Positions 43,885-52,289 of a stretch of DNA of 64,000 nucleotides are shown here, in pieces. The translations under genes and the position numbers were made by a program. Positions within the stretch are counted from its first letter, which is position 1. The number at the start of each line of letters is the position of its first letter. The notes beneath the pieces were generated by a model. It saw nothing but the letters and a program-made list of their open reading frames with translations. It was not told where the DNA came from and ran no database searches. The DNA is from CAJCIS01 sp965276755 (GTDB lineage Bacteria; Pseudomonadota; Alphaproteobacteria; Acetobacterales; Acetobacteraceae), in assembly GCA_965276755.1 (NCBI GenBank), contig OZ255625.1:3596001-3660000 (forward strand), read 5' to 3'.

Positions 43885-44637
43885 GTGAGCGCACCCAAGA
43901 AAACCCGTGCGGACCAGGCGCTGCTGGAGCGCGGCCTGGCCGAGAGCCGCGCCCGCGCGCAGGCGCTGATCCTGGCCGGCAAGGTGTTCACGGGCGAGCG
44001 GCGGGTCGAAAAGGCCGGGCAGTGGCTGCAAGCGGGTGCCGCGCTGGAGGTGCGGGGGCAGGACCACCCGTGGGTTTCGCGAGGCGGGGTGAAGCTGGCG
44101 CATGGTTTGGCCGCCTTCTGCCTCTCGCCCGCGGGGCTTGTGTGCCTGGATATCGGCGCCTCCACCGGCGGCTTTACCGATGTGCTGCTGGCGCAGGGGG
44201 CCGCGCGCGTGCACGCTGTCGATGTCGGCCATGGCCAGCTTGCCTGGAAGCTGCGCAGCGACGCGCGTGTCATGGTGCATGAAAAGACCAATGCGCGCCA
44301 CATGGATGCCGCAATCATCGGCGGCGATGTAGTGGGCGCGCTGGTGTGCGATGCCAGTTTCATCGGCCTGCGCACGGTGCTGCCGGCGCCTTTGGCCTTA
44401 TGCGCGCCGGGTGCCTGGGCGGTGGCGCTGATCAAGCCGCAATTCGAGGCAGGGCCGGGCCAGGTTGGCGCGCGTGGCGTGGTGCGGGATAGCGCGGTGC
44501 ATGCGGCGGTGTGCGAGACGATCGCGGCGTGGTGGTCCGGGCTTGCGGGCTGGCGCGTGTTGGGCTTGGAGGAGAGCCCGATCAGGGGCCCTGAGGGCAA
44601 TGTCGAGTTTCTGATCGGGGCTGTGCGGGCGGGGTGA
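43885..44637 (+). CDS. tlyA: TlyA-family rRNA 2'-O-methyltransferase
   Basis: About 250 residues. An N-terminal S4 RNA-binding domain (RADQALLERGLAESRARAQA) is followed by an FtsJ-like Rossmann fold with motif I LDIGASTGGFTDVLL, then IKPQFEAGPGQVG and the C-terminal SPIRGPEGNVEFL. TlyA proteins methylate cytidines of 16S/23S rRNA; older annotations call them haemolysins. The start is GTG 43885 by homology. The stop is two bases from that of convergent mnmA. Confidence 0.92.
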   Translation: MSAPKKTRADQALLERGLAESRARAQALILAGKVFTGERRVEKAGQWLQAGAALEVRGQDHPWVSRGGVKLAHGLAAFCLSPAGLVCLDIGASTGGFTDVLLAQGAARVHAVDVGHGQLAWKLRSDARVMVHEKTNARHMDAAIIGGDVVGALVCDASFIGLRTVLPAPLALCAPGAWAVALIKPQFEAGPGQVGARGVVRDSAVHAAVCETIAAWWSGLAGWRVLGLEESPIRGPEGNVEFLIGAVRAG

Positions 44638-44639
44638 GA

Positions 44640-45722
44640 TCAGGCGGCTTGTTCCGCCGGTTGCGCGCTGATGAAGCCGCCGCCCAGGACGTGCGTGCCA
44701 TCGTAGAACACGCAGGCTTGGCCGGGCGCGGGCAGGGCGTCGTCCTGCAGGGTGACATCAGCGCCGAAGGTCGTCACCGAAACCGCGGCCGGGCGCAGGC
44801 CGTCACGCGCGCGCAGCTTGACGTGGCAGGGGCGTGGTTCGGCGGGCGGAGGGATGAGCCAGTTGACGTCCCGCAAGGCGAGGCGGCGCGTGCCGGCGGT
44901 GCGCGGGCCCACCGTAACGCGGCGCGTGGCCGCGTTTAGTGCCACGACCACCATTTGCTGGCGGTTGTGCTGACTGGCGGTGCCCAGCCGCTTGGCCTGG
45001 CCGACTGTGTAGTGGGCAATGCCGCCATGGGTGCCGAGGACCTCTCCGTCGGCGGTTACGATCTGGCCGGGCTGGGCCGCATCTGGACGCAGGCGGGTGA
45101 CGGTGTCGGCGTAGGAGCCGGCGGGGACGAAGCAGATGTCCTGACTGTCCGGCTTTTCGGCCGTGGCCAGGCCGAGGCGGGCGGCGTGGGCGCGCACGGT
45201 GGCCTTGTCGGGAGTCTCGCCCAAAGGGAAGCGGCAGTAGGCGAGCTGGGCGGGCGTGGTGGCGAAGAGGAACCAGCTCTGGTCTCGGGCGGGGTCGGCG
45301 GCGGTGTGGAGCTCGGGGCCGGTGGGGGCTTCGATGCGCCGGACGTAGTGGCCGGTGGCAAGCGCTTCGGCACCGAGGTCCTGGGCGAGGGCGAGCAGGT
45401 CGGTGAACTTGACGCTCTGGTTGCAGGCGATGCAGGGCACGGGGGTTTCACCCGCAGCGTAGGCGTTGGCGAAGGGCGCTATGACGGCCGCGCGGAAGCG
45501 TGCCTGGGCGTCGATGACGTAGTGCGGGATGGACAGGGTGGCGGCGACGTTGCGCGCGTCGTGTATGTCCTGGCCCGCGCAGCAGGCGCCGCGGCGGGCG
45601 GTCGCTTGCCCGTGGTCGTAAAGCTGGAGCGTGAGGCCGATCACCTCATGTCCCGCCTCGTGCAGAAGGCCGGCGGTCACGGAGCTATCCACCCCCCCCG
45701 ACATGGCCACAACGATACGCAA
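44640..45722 (-). CDS. mnmA: tRNA-specific 2-thiouridylase
   Basis: MnmA makes 2-thiouridine at position 34 of tRNAs for Lys, Glu and Gln. The 360-residue protein has the PP-loop VVAMSGGVDSSVTAGLL at the start, the two catalytic cysteines in VPCIACNQSVKF and SQDICFVP, and the central ATGHYVRR signature. The TTG start at 45722 (LRIVVAMSGG) is chosen by homology. A family 1 arm lies just upstream in the leader. Confidence 0.95.
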   Translation of the reverse strand: MRIVVAMSGGVDSSVTAGLLHEAGHEVIGLTLQLYDHGQATARRGACCAGQDIHDARNVAATLSIPHYVIDAQARFRAAVIAPFANAYAAGETPVPCIACNQSVKFTDLLALAQDLGAEALATGHYVRRIEAPTGPELHTAADPARDQSWFLFATTPAQLAYCRFPLGETPDKATVRAHAARLGLATAEKPDSQDICFVPAGSYADTVTRLRPDAAQPGQIVTADGEVLGTHGGIAHYTVGQAKRLGTASQHNRQQMVVVALNAATRRVTVGPRTAGTRRLALRDVNWLIPPPAEPRPCHVKLRARDGLRPAAVSVTTFGADVTLQDDALPAPGQACVFYDGTHVLGGGFISAQPAEQAA

Positions 45723-45745
45723 GGCGGTGTTGTCCTCTAAAAGAT

Positions 45746-45783
45746 GACGGGGGGTCTGGGGGGACCGGCTCGGTCCCACCAGG
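45746..45783 (+). repeat. Family 1 repeat, single arm
   Basis: A plus-oriented arm with an ACC/GGT stem and a variant GGCTC loop (GGGGGACC, GGTCCC). It lies between divergent mnmA and the YciI-family gene. Confidence 0.88.
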
Positions 45784-45814
45784 TCTTATATGCCGTGTCT
45801 TGCCGAGGCCAACC

Positions 45815-46108
45815 ATGCTCTTCGCCCTGATCTGCACCGACAAGCCCGCGAGTCTGGAGGTCCGCCTGGCCACGCGTTCCCAGCATATCGCTTACCTGGA
45901 GACCTACCAGGATCGCATCGTGCAGGCCGGCCCGTTGCTGGATGCCGACCAGCGCGCGTGCGGCAGCTTGCTGATCATCGATGTGGAGGATGCGGCCGCT
46001 GCGGCAGGCTTTGCGGAGGCGGATCCTTATGCGCGGGCGGGGTTGTTCGAGAGCGTGGTGATCCGGGCGTATCGGCAGGTTTTTGTCGCCGGCGCGTTGG
46101 TGCCGTGA
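45815..46108 (+). CDS. YciI family protein
   Basis: A 97-residue ferredoxin-like alpha+beta protein. LFALICTDKPASLEVRLATR and HIAYLETYQDRIVQAGPLL contain the histidine and aspartate positions conserved in the family, and DPYARAGLFESVVIRAY the end. Function is unknown; YciI proteins have been proposed as small enzymes. The TGA stop overlaps the GTG start of the EVE-domain gene. Confidence 0.9.
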   Translation: MLFALICTDKPASLEVRLATRSQHIAYLETYQDRIVQAGPLLDADQRACGSLLIIDVEDAAAAAGFAEADPYARAGLFESVVIRAYRQVFVAGALVP

Positions 46109-46524
46109 ATTACTGGCTGGTCAAGACCGAGCCGGACGCTTTCAGTTGGGCGCAGCAGGTCGCGCGCCGCGTGGAGCCTTGGACGGGGGTGCGAAGCTAC
46201 CAGGCGCGGAATAATTTGCGTGCGATGAAGAAGGGCGATTTGGCGTTTTTCTACCACTCGAATGTTGGGAAGGAGATTGTTGGGGTCGTGCGCGTGGCGC
46301 GGGAGGCTTATGCGGACCCGACGGCGAGTGAGGGGGATTGGTCTTGCGTGGATATGCGCGCGGTGCGGGCTGTGCCCAGGCCGGTGACGTTGGCGGCGAT
46401 TAAGGCTGATCCGGCGTTGGCGGGGATGGTGCTGGTGCGGGCGTCTCGGTTGTCCGTGGTGCCGGTGAGTGAGGCGGAGTGGCGGTATATTTGCGGGCTG
46501 GGTGGGTTTCGGATGCGGAGGTGA
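46105..46524 (+). CDS. EVE-domain protein
   Basis: A 139-residue protein starting MNYWLVKTEPDAFSW and containing GVRSYQARNNLRAMKKGDLA and FFYHSNVGKEIVGVVRV, the full EVE (PUA-like) fold. EVE domains bind modified bases in DNA or RNA; genome-neighbourhood studies place them with thermogenesis, translation and restriction systems. GTG 46105 overlaps the YciI stop, so the two genes are coupled. Confidence 0.92.
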   Translation: MNYWLVKTEPDAFSWAQQVARRVEPWTGVRSYQARNNLRAMKKGDLAFFYHSNVGKEIVGVVRVAREAYADPTASEGDWSCVDMRAVRAVPRPVTLAAIKADPALAGMVLVRASRLSVVPVSEAEWRYICGLGGFRMRR

Positions 46525-46816
46525 TGGTGGAGCGGGGGAGCAGAGGTTGCTGGCGTCCTGACTTATCCCGTTGCTGCTCGGGGGATTGGCTCAGTTTGAA
46601 ACCCCAGCTTATCCGATCCAGAACAACCATGTAGGCGCCCGCGGGCGGTTCTCGGTTCTAGCCGTGGTCCCGAACGGAAGTCGTTTCGCACGAGCAGCGG
46701 AAGTCGATTAAGCGACGTGGTTGGGGGAAGCGAAGTGCGAGATCGACATCGGCTACAAGGTTAGGTACAACAAAGCATTGGGTTCATGCGCGTCACTGTG
46801 AGGGGAGCAGACTAAG

Positions 46817-47587
46817 ATGGCCAGGTTGCGGTTCGGCCCAGACATCAAGAAAAAACGTATAAGGCTGGGTTTTACTCAATCGGAACTTGGTGAGAAGATA
46901 CGGCCTTCGGTTTCGGCGCCGATGATATGCTTATGGGAAAACGAGAAGTCGCAGCCGTCGCCCGAGCAAAAAGCGCAGATAAGGCGGATAATAGGAAATT
47001 CCGACAAAGAGGTCGACGGTGGTAGCGCTGTTGGCAAGGAAGACGAAAAGCAGGATGTGCCTGATGGGCCGTCCGCGATCGGGGTTTGGCTGAACAAGGC
47101 AAGGCTAGGCGCGGCTTTCTCGGTGCCGGAGCTAGCGTCAAAGTCAGGCCTGTCGGTCGTATCGATTTATAACATTGAGTCAGGAAAAAGTCAGAATCCT
47201 CAAAGAGTGACAATCGAGAAGCTGGAAAGGGCATTGGGTCACCAGCTTTCTGTTGAAGCAAAGGAAGAAGCCAAAGAGGAAGCAACCATAGAAGGGGTGG
47301 GTGAATGGTTCAATTTCAATCCAAACAGCCAGGCTGAATGGCCGAGTGCCGCGGGCATATATGTGCTCTATGACATCAGCGACAGACCCATTTACGTGGG
47401 TCAAGGACAGAAAATCTCCGATCGACTTAAAGAACACCATCAGAAGTTCTGGTTTAAAGCGCCTATCGTTCAGAACGGCGCTTACGTGGGCGTCAACGAC
47501 AAGAAATTACGTGAACAGATTGAAAAGGTATTGATCAAGTTCCTCAAATCAAATGCGGTTCTTAATCAGCAGAATGTGGATAGATAG
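46817..47587 (+). CDS. Two HTH (XRE) domains fused to a GIY-YIG nuclease-like domain
   Basis: A 256-residue protein. Residues 10-60 (IKKKRIRLGFTQSELGEKI) and 88-140 (IGVWLNKARLGAAFSV, GLSVVSIYNIESGKSQNPQR) are two Cro/CI-type helix-turn-helix domains. A Glu/Lys linker (about 145-160) leads to 176-254, which has GIYVLYD, PIYVGQGQ, the arginine in SDRLKEHH and a late glutamate helix EQIEKVLIKFL with N-Q-Q, the GIY-YIG layout. Lower GC than its neighbours. It may cut or merely bind DNA at sites chosen by the HTH domains; defence, autoregulation or mobile-element origin are all possible. Confidence 0.78.
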   Translation: MARLRFGPDIKKKRIRLGFTQSELGEKIRPSVSAPMICLWENEKSQPSPEQKAQIRRIIGNSDKEVDGGSAVGKEDEKQDVPDGPSAIGVWLNKARLGAAFSVPELASKSGLSVVSIYNIESGKSQNPQRVTIEKLERALGHQLSVEAKEEAKEEATIEGVGEWFNFNPNSQAEWPSAAGIYVLYDISDRPIYVGQGQKISDRLKEHHQKFWFKAPIVQNGAYVGVNDKKLREQIEKVLIKFLKSNAVLNQQNVDR

Positions 47588-47635
47588 GTAGAATTGCCGT
47601 CGCGTGTAGAACTGGAGCGAGTTTGGCCGCTTCGG

Positions 47636-47680
47636 GGAAAGAACTTCGTTCTTGAAACAAAGAAGCGCAGAAATTTCTAA
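47636..47680. repeat. Degenerate family 2 repeat
   Basis: AAGAAC-TTC-GTTCTT hairpin followed by GAAACAAAGAAGCGCAGAAA, a decayed match to the GTTCTTTTTTGAAAAAAAGAAGCAAAAAA pattern in pieces. It lies after the HTH-GIY-YIG gene. Similarity is partial. Confidence 0.4.
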
Positions 47681-47748
47681 AGCTTGTGCGAAAGTAGACG
47701 ACCTAGAATTTAGTAATTGTCGACTTCATCACCATATTCCGACCTGCT

Positions 47749-48237
47749 TTAACCACGTTCTTTAGTGTGTTCCGCAAGCACGCGCGCGCGCAAGCTGGGC
47801 GTCCAGCGAAAGTTGGTGAGAGCCAATCCGTCCAACGCAGCCGGCAGGTCCAGCAAGCCCCGGCGTGCGGCCCGCACGAGAAGGCCGAGCGTGCCGGTTA
47901 CCATAAGGCCCAGCGCGTGAGCCGAGGCGACCGCGGCCCGATCGTCCATGAGCACCAGGTCAGGCTGCCGCTCCATGGCCAAAGCGAGAGCGGCTCGTTC
48001 GCCAGGGTCCAACGCAGCGTTCACCTGGGCCAGCACGTTCGGCATTGCCGAGTTGACCGAAGGCCAGGCCGGGCGCGAGGCAATCCATTTCTGCACGGCA
48101 ACAGGAGCGCGCGGATGGGCCAGTTCGTCGCGGACGATTTCGGGGATGACGATTTCGCTGAACAGCGTGGTCAGTATTGGGACGTGCCCGACAAGGACCA
48201 AATAATAGAGCGGCCCGGTGTCCGCGACGGCACGCAC
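47749..48237 (-). CDS. DUF3368 (PIN-like) toxin of a toxin-antitoxin pair
   Basis: A 162-residue PIN-fold protein. VADTGPLYYLVLVG gives the first acidic residue, then LDPGERAALALA and LVLMDDRAAVASAHALG the later acidic positions of a VapC-like ribonuclease site. DUF3368 proteins pair with UPF0175 antitoxins, as here. GTG 48237 begins three bases after the antitoxin stop. RNA cleavage is inferred from the family. Confidence 0.87.
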   Translation of the reverse strand: MRAVADTGPLYYLVLVGHVPILTTLFSEIVIPEIVRDELAHPRAPVAVQKWIASRPAWPSVNSAMPNVLAQVNAALDPGERAALALAMERQPDLVLMDDRAAVASAHALGLMVTGTLGLLVRAARRGLLDLPAALDGLALTNFRWTPSLRARVLAEHTKERG

Positions 48238-48240
48238 CCC

Positions 48241-48501
48241 TTAAAGGCCGATACGCTCCAGGTCCTGCATTTGACGGTCGAATTTCTCGATGGTGATCCC
48301 CTCGGCCACGCCGCGGTCATTGAGGAATCCGTCCAGCTCGCCGCTTGTGGCAAATCCCAAGACATGCCGCAACTCATGGCGGGTCAGGCGGCCGACGCGG
48401 TACTCCTCAAGTGCCAGCGCCTCGACGGCACGGCGGCCCAGTTCGGCCTCCGAGCCGAAGCGTGCAGCCAGGTCGTCGGGAATAGGCACCCAGACGTTCA
48501 T
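48241..48501 (-). CDS. UPF0175 family antitoxin
   Basis: An 86-residue protein. VWVPIPDDLAARFGSEAELG, then RRAVEALALEEYRVGRLTRH and ELRHVLGFATSGELDGFL, is the UPF0175 pattern with a predicted HTH. It should bind and silence the DUF3368 toxin and repress the operon. ATG 48501 is chosen; its stop is three bases from the toxin start. Confidence 0.9.
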   Translation of the reverse strand: MNVWVPIPDDLAARFGSEAELGRRAVEALALEEYRVGRLTRHELRHVLGFATSGELDGFLNDRGVAEGITIEKFDRQMQDLERIGL

Positions 48502-48663
48502 GCAGTTGGGATACACGATCGCCACGCTGCGCGCAACATTTGCGCATGACAAAGGATGCTACCGTGGGTCTTTCGCTTACACTCGAGCTATACTGCGGGA
48601 CGCAGTGACCTCTTCCATAAACAGGACTTTTTCGGGTGAAAGAAACGTAGAAGTTTTGTAATT

Positions 48664-50001
48664 TCACGCACGCGCCGCATCAAACCGCCGCGCCAAGCCA
48701 TCCCAGCAGCGCGCATAATCGCCCTGCAGCTCCGCCAGTCCCGCGGCATACGCGCTCACGTGCTGCGGCAAAAACGTCTCGAACATGAAAGCCATGGTGC
48801 CCTCCAGCTTGCGCGGTGCAAGTGTGGCCGAACTGGCACCCGCAAAGGCCTCGGTATCCGGGCCATGCGGCAGCATGCAATTATGCAGCGAAATGCCGCC
48901 GGGCAGAAAACCCTGCGGCTTTGCGTCATAGGCGCCATAGATCAGGCCCATGAACTCGCTCATGATGTTCATATGATACCACGGTGGGCGAAACGTATCC
49001 TCTGCCACCAGCCAGCGATCGGGGAAAATGACGAAATCCACGTTCGCCGTTCCGGGTGTCGCCGAAGGTGCCGTCAACACCGTGAAGATCGACGGATCTG
49101 CGTGATCGAACAGCAGCGGCCCCACGGGCGAGAAGCGCCGCAGATCGTAGCGATAGGGCGCGTAATTGCCATGCCAGGCGACCACATCCAGCGGGCAATG
49201 CGCAAGCTCGCTCACCCACAGCTCCCCGCCCCATTTGACCGTCAGCGTGCAGGCAGCCGCGCGATCCTCATAGGCCGCGACAGGCGTTTCGAAGTCGCGC
49301 GGATTGGCCAGGCAATTGGCGCCGATGGGCCCGCGTTCGGGCAGGGTCAGCGTGCCGCCGTAATTTTCACACACATAGCCGCGCGCCGGACCGCCGAGAA
49401 GATCGGCCGCAAATTTCACGCCGCGGGGGATCACGACGATATGGCCGGGCGGCGCGTCGATCACGCCGAATTCGGTTCGCAAGCGCAGCGCGCCCAATTG
49501 CGGCACGAACAGCATCTCGGCGTCCGCATTCAGGAAATAGGCATCGTCCATCGAGGACGTCGCCAAATAGACGTGCGCTGCCATGCCCGCGCGCGCATCC
49601 GCGTCGCCGGCCGCGGTGATCGTGCACATGCCTTCGACCAGCGTCTGCGCATGATCGGGCAGGGCGATCGGGCTCCAGCGCAGCGGCCCGATGGCGAGCG
49701 AGGTCACCTCCCGGCACGGTGCGGTGCGCCAGTGCCTTGCATCAACGCGGCGATATTGCCCCATGTGACGAACGCTCGGCTGGATGCGATAGAGCCAGGA
49801 TCGCTCATTGCTCGCCCGGGGCGCGGTGAAGGGGGAACCGCTGATCTGTTCGGCATAAAGTCCGTAGGCACAACGCTGCGGCGAATTGCGGCCCACGGGC
49901 AGCGCGCCGGGCAGGGCCTCGCTTTCGAAGCCATTGCCGAAGCCGCTCATGTAGCCGCGCGGCGTGGTGAGCGATTGGGCGGCCAGGATCGGCATGTTCA
50001 T
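48664..50001 (-). CDS. hmgA: Homogentisate 1,2-dioxygenase
   Basis: HmgA opens the ring of homogentisate in tyrosine and phenylalanine breakdown, using non-haem iron. The 445-residue protein starts YMSGFGNGFESEALPGALP and shows RPPWYHMNIMSEFMGLIYG and SLHNCMLPHGPDTEAF, which hold the iron ligands (His, Glu, His). The partner genes maiA and fahA are not in the window. Terminal ATG 50001 fits homologues. Confidence 0.96.
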   Translation of the reverse strand: MNMPILAAQSLTTPRGYMSGFGNGFESEALPGALPVGRNSPQRCAYGLYAEQISGSPFTAPRASNERSWLYRIQPSVRHMGQYRRVDARHWRTAPCREVTSLAIGPLRWSPIALPDHAQTLVEGMCTITAAGDADARAGMAAHVYLATSSMDDAYFLNADAEMLFVPQLGALRLRTEFGVIDAPPGHIVVIPRGVKFAADLLGGPARGYVCENYGGTLTLPERGPIGANCLANPRDFETPVAAYEDRAAACTLTVKWGGELWVSELAHCPLDVVAWHGNYAPYRYDLRRFSPVGPLLFDHADPSIFTVLTAPSATPGTANVDFVIFPDRWLVAEDTFRPPWYHMNIMSEFMGLIYGAYDAKPQGFLPGGISLHNCMLPHGPDTEAFAGASSATLAPRKLEGTMAFMFETFLPQHVSAYAAGLAELQGDYARCWDGLARRFDAARA

Positions 50002-50058
50002 GGCGGCGTGTCCCTGCAGAAGGCGCCTTTATACGTCAAAGCCTGATCTTCAAGAAAG

Positions 50059-50095
50059 GCTGGGGGGAACGTGCCGTTCCCCCAGACCCCCCGTC
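50059..50095 (-). repeat. Family 1 repeat, single arm
   Basis: A minus-oriented arm with an AAC/GTT stem around GTGCC (GGGGGGAAC, GTTCCCCC). It lies between hmgA and the frameshifted ParB-like gene, followed by TTCATTTAAG resembling the centre of paired copies. Confidence 0.9.
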
Positions 50096-50122
50096 TTCAT
50101 TTAAGAAATTGCCTGCAAAACC

Positions 50123-50739
50123 TTACCGCGGTACGGGTCCGCACCAGCCCGGCAAATGGTTGGCCTCCTCTCCGCGAGCCAGCTTTACCGCCTCGGCGAC
50201 CGCCGTGTCGAAATCATGCACCACATCACGCCGCTTCATCCGCCGGCGCAGAAAATCCGCCCACAGAAACTCCGAAAACGGCGTCGTGTCCTTGGCAAAG
50301 CCGCCCGCGCGCCGCAATTCGCCCGCAAGCGAGCGGAACGGATCGTCCACCAGCGCCTTGATCGATTTTGGATTTCAGCCGCGTCCTGGCGTTTGCCATG
50401 GTCGTCGAAGGGATGCATCCAGTTGCGGTTGTCCATGACAGACCAGAACTCGTCGGCCTCCAATCGCTCCAGATCGGCAATGACGCTGATCAGCACGCTG
50501 GGCACATCCTCCTCCAGTAGCGCGCGCGCCAGATGGTGGTGATCGATGATGTAGGGGCGGCCCTTGGGACCGACGATCACCGGGATCATGTGCTGGCCCA
50601 GGAACTCGCCGCCCTTGCGGCCGGCCTTCTCACGCCAGGCGCGACGCTTGGCCTCGACCTCGCGCATGCCGACGGTGATCTGTGTTGGGCGCAGATCGGC
50701 GATGGGCACCGGGTTCAGGATGGGCTCGCGCACGGTCAT
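50123..50739 (-). pseudogene. ParB-like nuclease-domain protein (ParBc_2 type), frameshifted
   Basis: The first part (start ATG 50739) reads VPIADLRPTQITVGMREVEA, then VGPKGRPYIIDHHHLARALL, the ParB/Srx-like domain, down to DDHGKRQDAAEI. The frame then fails near 50370. Adding one base there would continue as PKSIKALVDDPFRSLAGELR and on through DFLRRRMKRRDVVHDFDTAV to the TAG-free end at 50123. Together they give a normal protein of about 205 residues. Either a real one-base loss in a CC run or a sequencing error. Confidence 0.8.
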
Positions 50740-50770
50740 GGAGCCAACACGAAACCTACCCTACGTGAAC

Positions 50771-50804
50771 GACGGGAGTATTGGGATAGCACATCTCCCC
50801 CAAG
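50771..50804 (+). repeat. Family 1 repeat, degenerate single arm
   Basis: GACGGGAGTATTGGGATAGCACATCTCCCCCAAG-like sequence with G-runs shortened and the left stem eroded. It lies upstream of the ParB-like gene, 50 bases from an intact paired copy. Confidence 0.7.
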
Positions 50805-50850
50805 CTTATACCAACCAGCGTTGAAACTGACACACGATTCAGGCAAGAAA

Positions 50851-50953
50851 AGTTGGGGGAGATGTGCCATCCCCCCCAAACCCCCCGTCATTCATTTAGA
50901 CCTTGTCCTGACTAAAGACGGGGGGTCTGGGGGGATGGCACATCTCCCCAGCC
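50851..50953. repeat. Family 1 repeat, facing pair
   Basis: Arms 50851-50888 and 50917-50953. The centre ATTCATTTAGACCTTGTCC is shared almost exactly with the copy at 29045-29150. Confidence 0.94.
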
Positions 50954-50997
50954 TTACTCGCTCACCATTCTCCAGGCGATGCCAACCTTGCCACTCA

Positions 50998-51360
50998 TCA
51001 GGCCGCCAGCCGCCGCTGCATATCCCCGAGGGCCCCGATCACGCCAGACCAGAAGGTTGCGCCGGAAAAATCCTCGGCGATCGAGCATTCCGCCGCCAGT
51101 TGGTAGGCGACGTGTCGCGCCCAGCGGCCGTGATCATCGATGAGTTCCTCGGCCCTGCGCCACAGCTCCGCACCTTTCTCCGCCGGGGCAGTTGCCGGCA
51201 CCTGCACACGCGCCTGAGCGCCGCCGCCGATCATTGCCGCAATTTCAAAGCGTAGGGTGCGGGACCGGCATGTTGTAACACCCGCCTGCGCACGGAGCGT
51301 GCGGGATGCGGCAATCACCGCTTGGCCATCTGCTGGCAGGATCGAAAGGAAGGGAGTCAT
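50998..51360 (-). CDS. Hypothetical protein
   Basis: A 120-residue product from ATG 51360 (MTPFLSILPADGQAVIAASR). The C-terminal half (AELWRRAEELIDDHGRWARH, YQLAAECSIAED) is helical with a Trp/His-rich segment. No family is recognised. The coding frame has GC-rich third positions like real genes nearby. Confidence 0.6.
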   Translation of the reverse strand: MTPFLSILPADGQAVIAASRTLRAQAGVTTCRSRTLRFEIAAMIGGGAQARVQVPATAPAEKGAELWRRAEELIDDHGRWARHVAYQLAAECSIAEDFSGATFWSGVIGALGDMQRRLAA

Positions 51361-51428
51361 GGGGGCCTTCCGCCACGGCAACCAAAATCCGCTTATCACA
51401 CCAGCGCACCGATAGCGAGCCTTTTCAA

Positions 51429-52217
51429 TTACAGTGCAAGCTGAACCGCCAGGTAGAACGAAAAGCGATTCGTTGACGCCACGTGCGCCAGGCCGCGCCC
51501 CGCCGAAAACAACAGGTGCGTCGTATGGCTAAGATCATAACTCCCGCCCAGGTTGAAGCCGGTCTCATCAGGTTCGCCACTGCGTTGTGCGGTCTGCTCG
51601 AAAACCTCGCCACCCAGCGACAGCGCGTCGGTGAACTGGTAGAGTATCAAACCGCCCAAGAACAAGGCGTTGCGACCTTCCGCACGCGGATTGATCGAGA
51701 CGCCGCCGCCGCCATCAATCGTCCATTTGCCGAAACTTTTGTCGGCCCAGACGGGCAGGAAAACCCCACCTAAACCTGTGCCAAGCCCGCGCCGCGCCGA
51801 ACCGCTGGGCGCGTTGAAGATCGGATAGACGCTGACCATGGGAAGCCAGCCTAACTTGTCCTCATCGATCAGCCGGATCTTGGCACCGATTTGCGTGTCG
51901 CCCACGCCCAGGCGCGTACCGGCCCGATCCCACACCACACTCAATTGCGGCTGCAGATGGATCTGCACGCCCGGCCAGGCACCGTAATTCGCATCGATGC
52001 TGGGTGCCCCGGCACTCGCCCCGCCAGCCACCAATGTGCCGGTCAACGCGGAGTTGATCTCCCAGCCTCCGTACTCGACCGGCACCGGGTCGTCGGTGAC
52101 AAAGGGTGGCCCCGCGCGGGCAGTGCCGGGTGCCGCACACGCCACGGCCAGGCCCAGTAATGCGGCTGCCGCAAATGGCGCGGTTGTGATCGTCCGCTCC
52201 ACCGATCTTGCGCGCAT
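51429..52217 (-). CDS. Outer-membrane beta-barrel protein (Phenol_MetA_deg-like)
   Basis: A 262-residue exported protein with signal peptide (FAAAALLGLAVACAAPGTARA). PPFVTDDPVPVEYGGWEINS is the conserved opening of the MetA-pathway/transporter barrel family, followed by alternating strands (GVQIHLQPQLSVVW, LGVGDTQIGAKIRLI, KWTIDGGGGVSINP). The family is thought to include outer-membrane channels, but no substrate is known. Confidence 0.82.
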   Translation of the reverse strand: MRARSVERTITTAPFAAAALLGLAVACAAPGTARAGPPFVTDDPVPVEYGGWEINSALTGTLVAGGASAGAPSIDANYGAWPGVQIHLQPQLSVVWDRAGTRLGVGDTQIGAKIRLIDEDKLGWLPMVSVYPIFNAPSGSARRGLGTGLGGVFLPVWADKSFGKWTIDGGGGVSINPRAEGRNALFLGGLILYQFTDALSLGGEVFEQTAQRSGEPDETGFNLGGSYDLSHTTHLLFSAGRGLAHVASTNRFSFYLAVQLAL

Positions 52218-52289
52218 GGCCGACTATTGCAGCACCGTGCCCGGGGTGAAAAGGTGAAGCCGCAGCAAAACGGCAAGGCAGCGCAAGCA

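Noticed and set aside
46525..46816. Possible RNA gene between the EVE and HTH-GIY-YIG genes
   Set aside because: No tRNA cloverleaf or strong conserved fold could be drawn by eye; nothing supported in these 292 bases.
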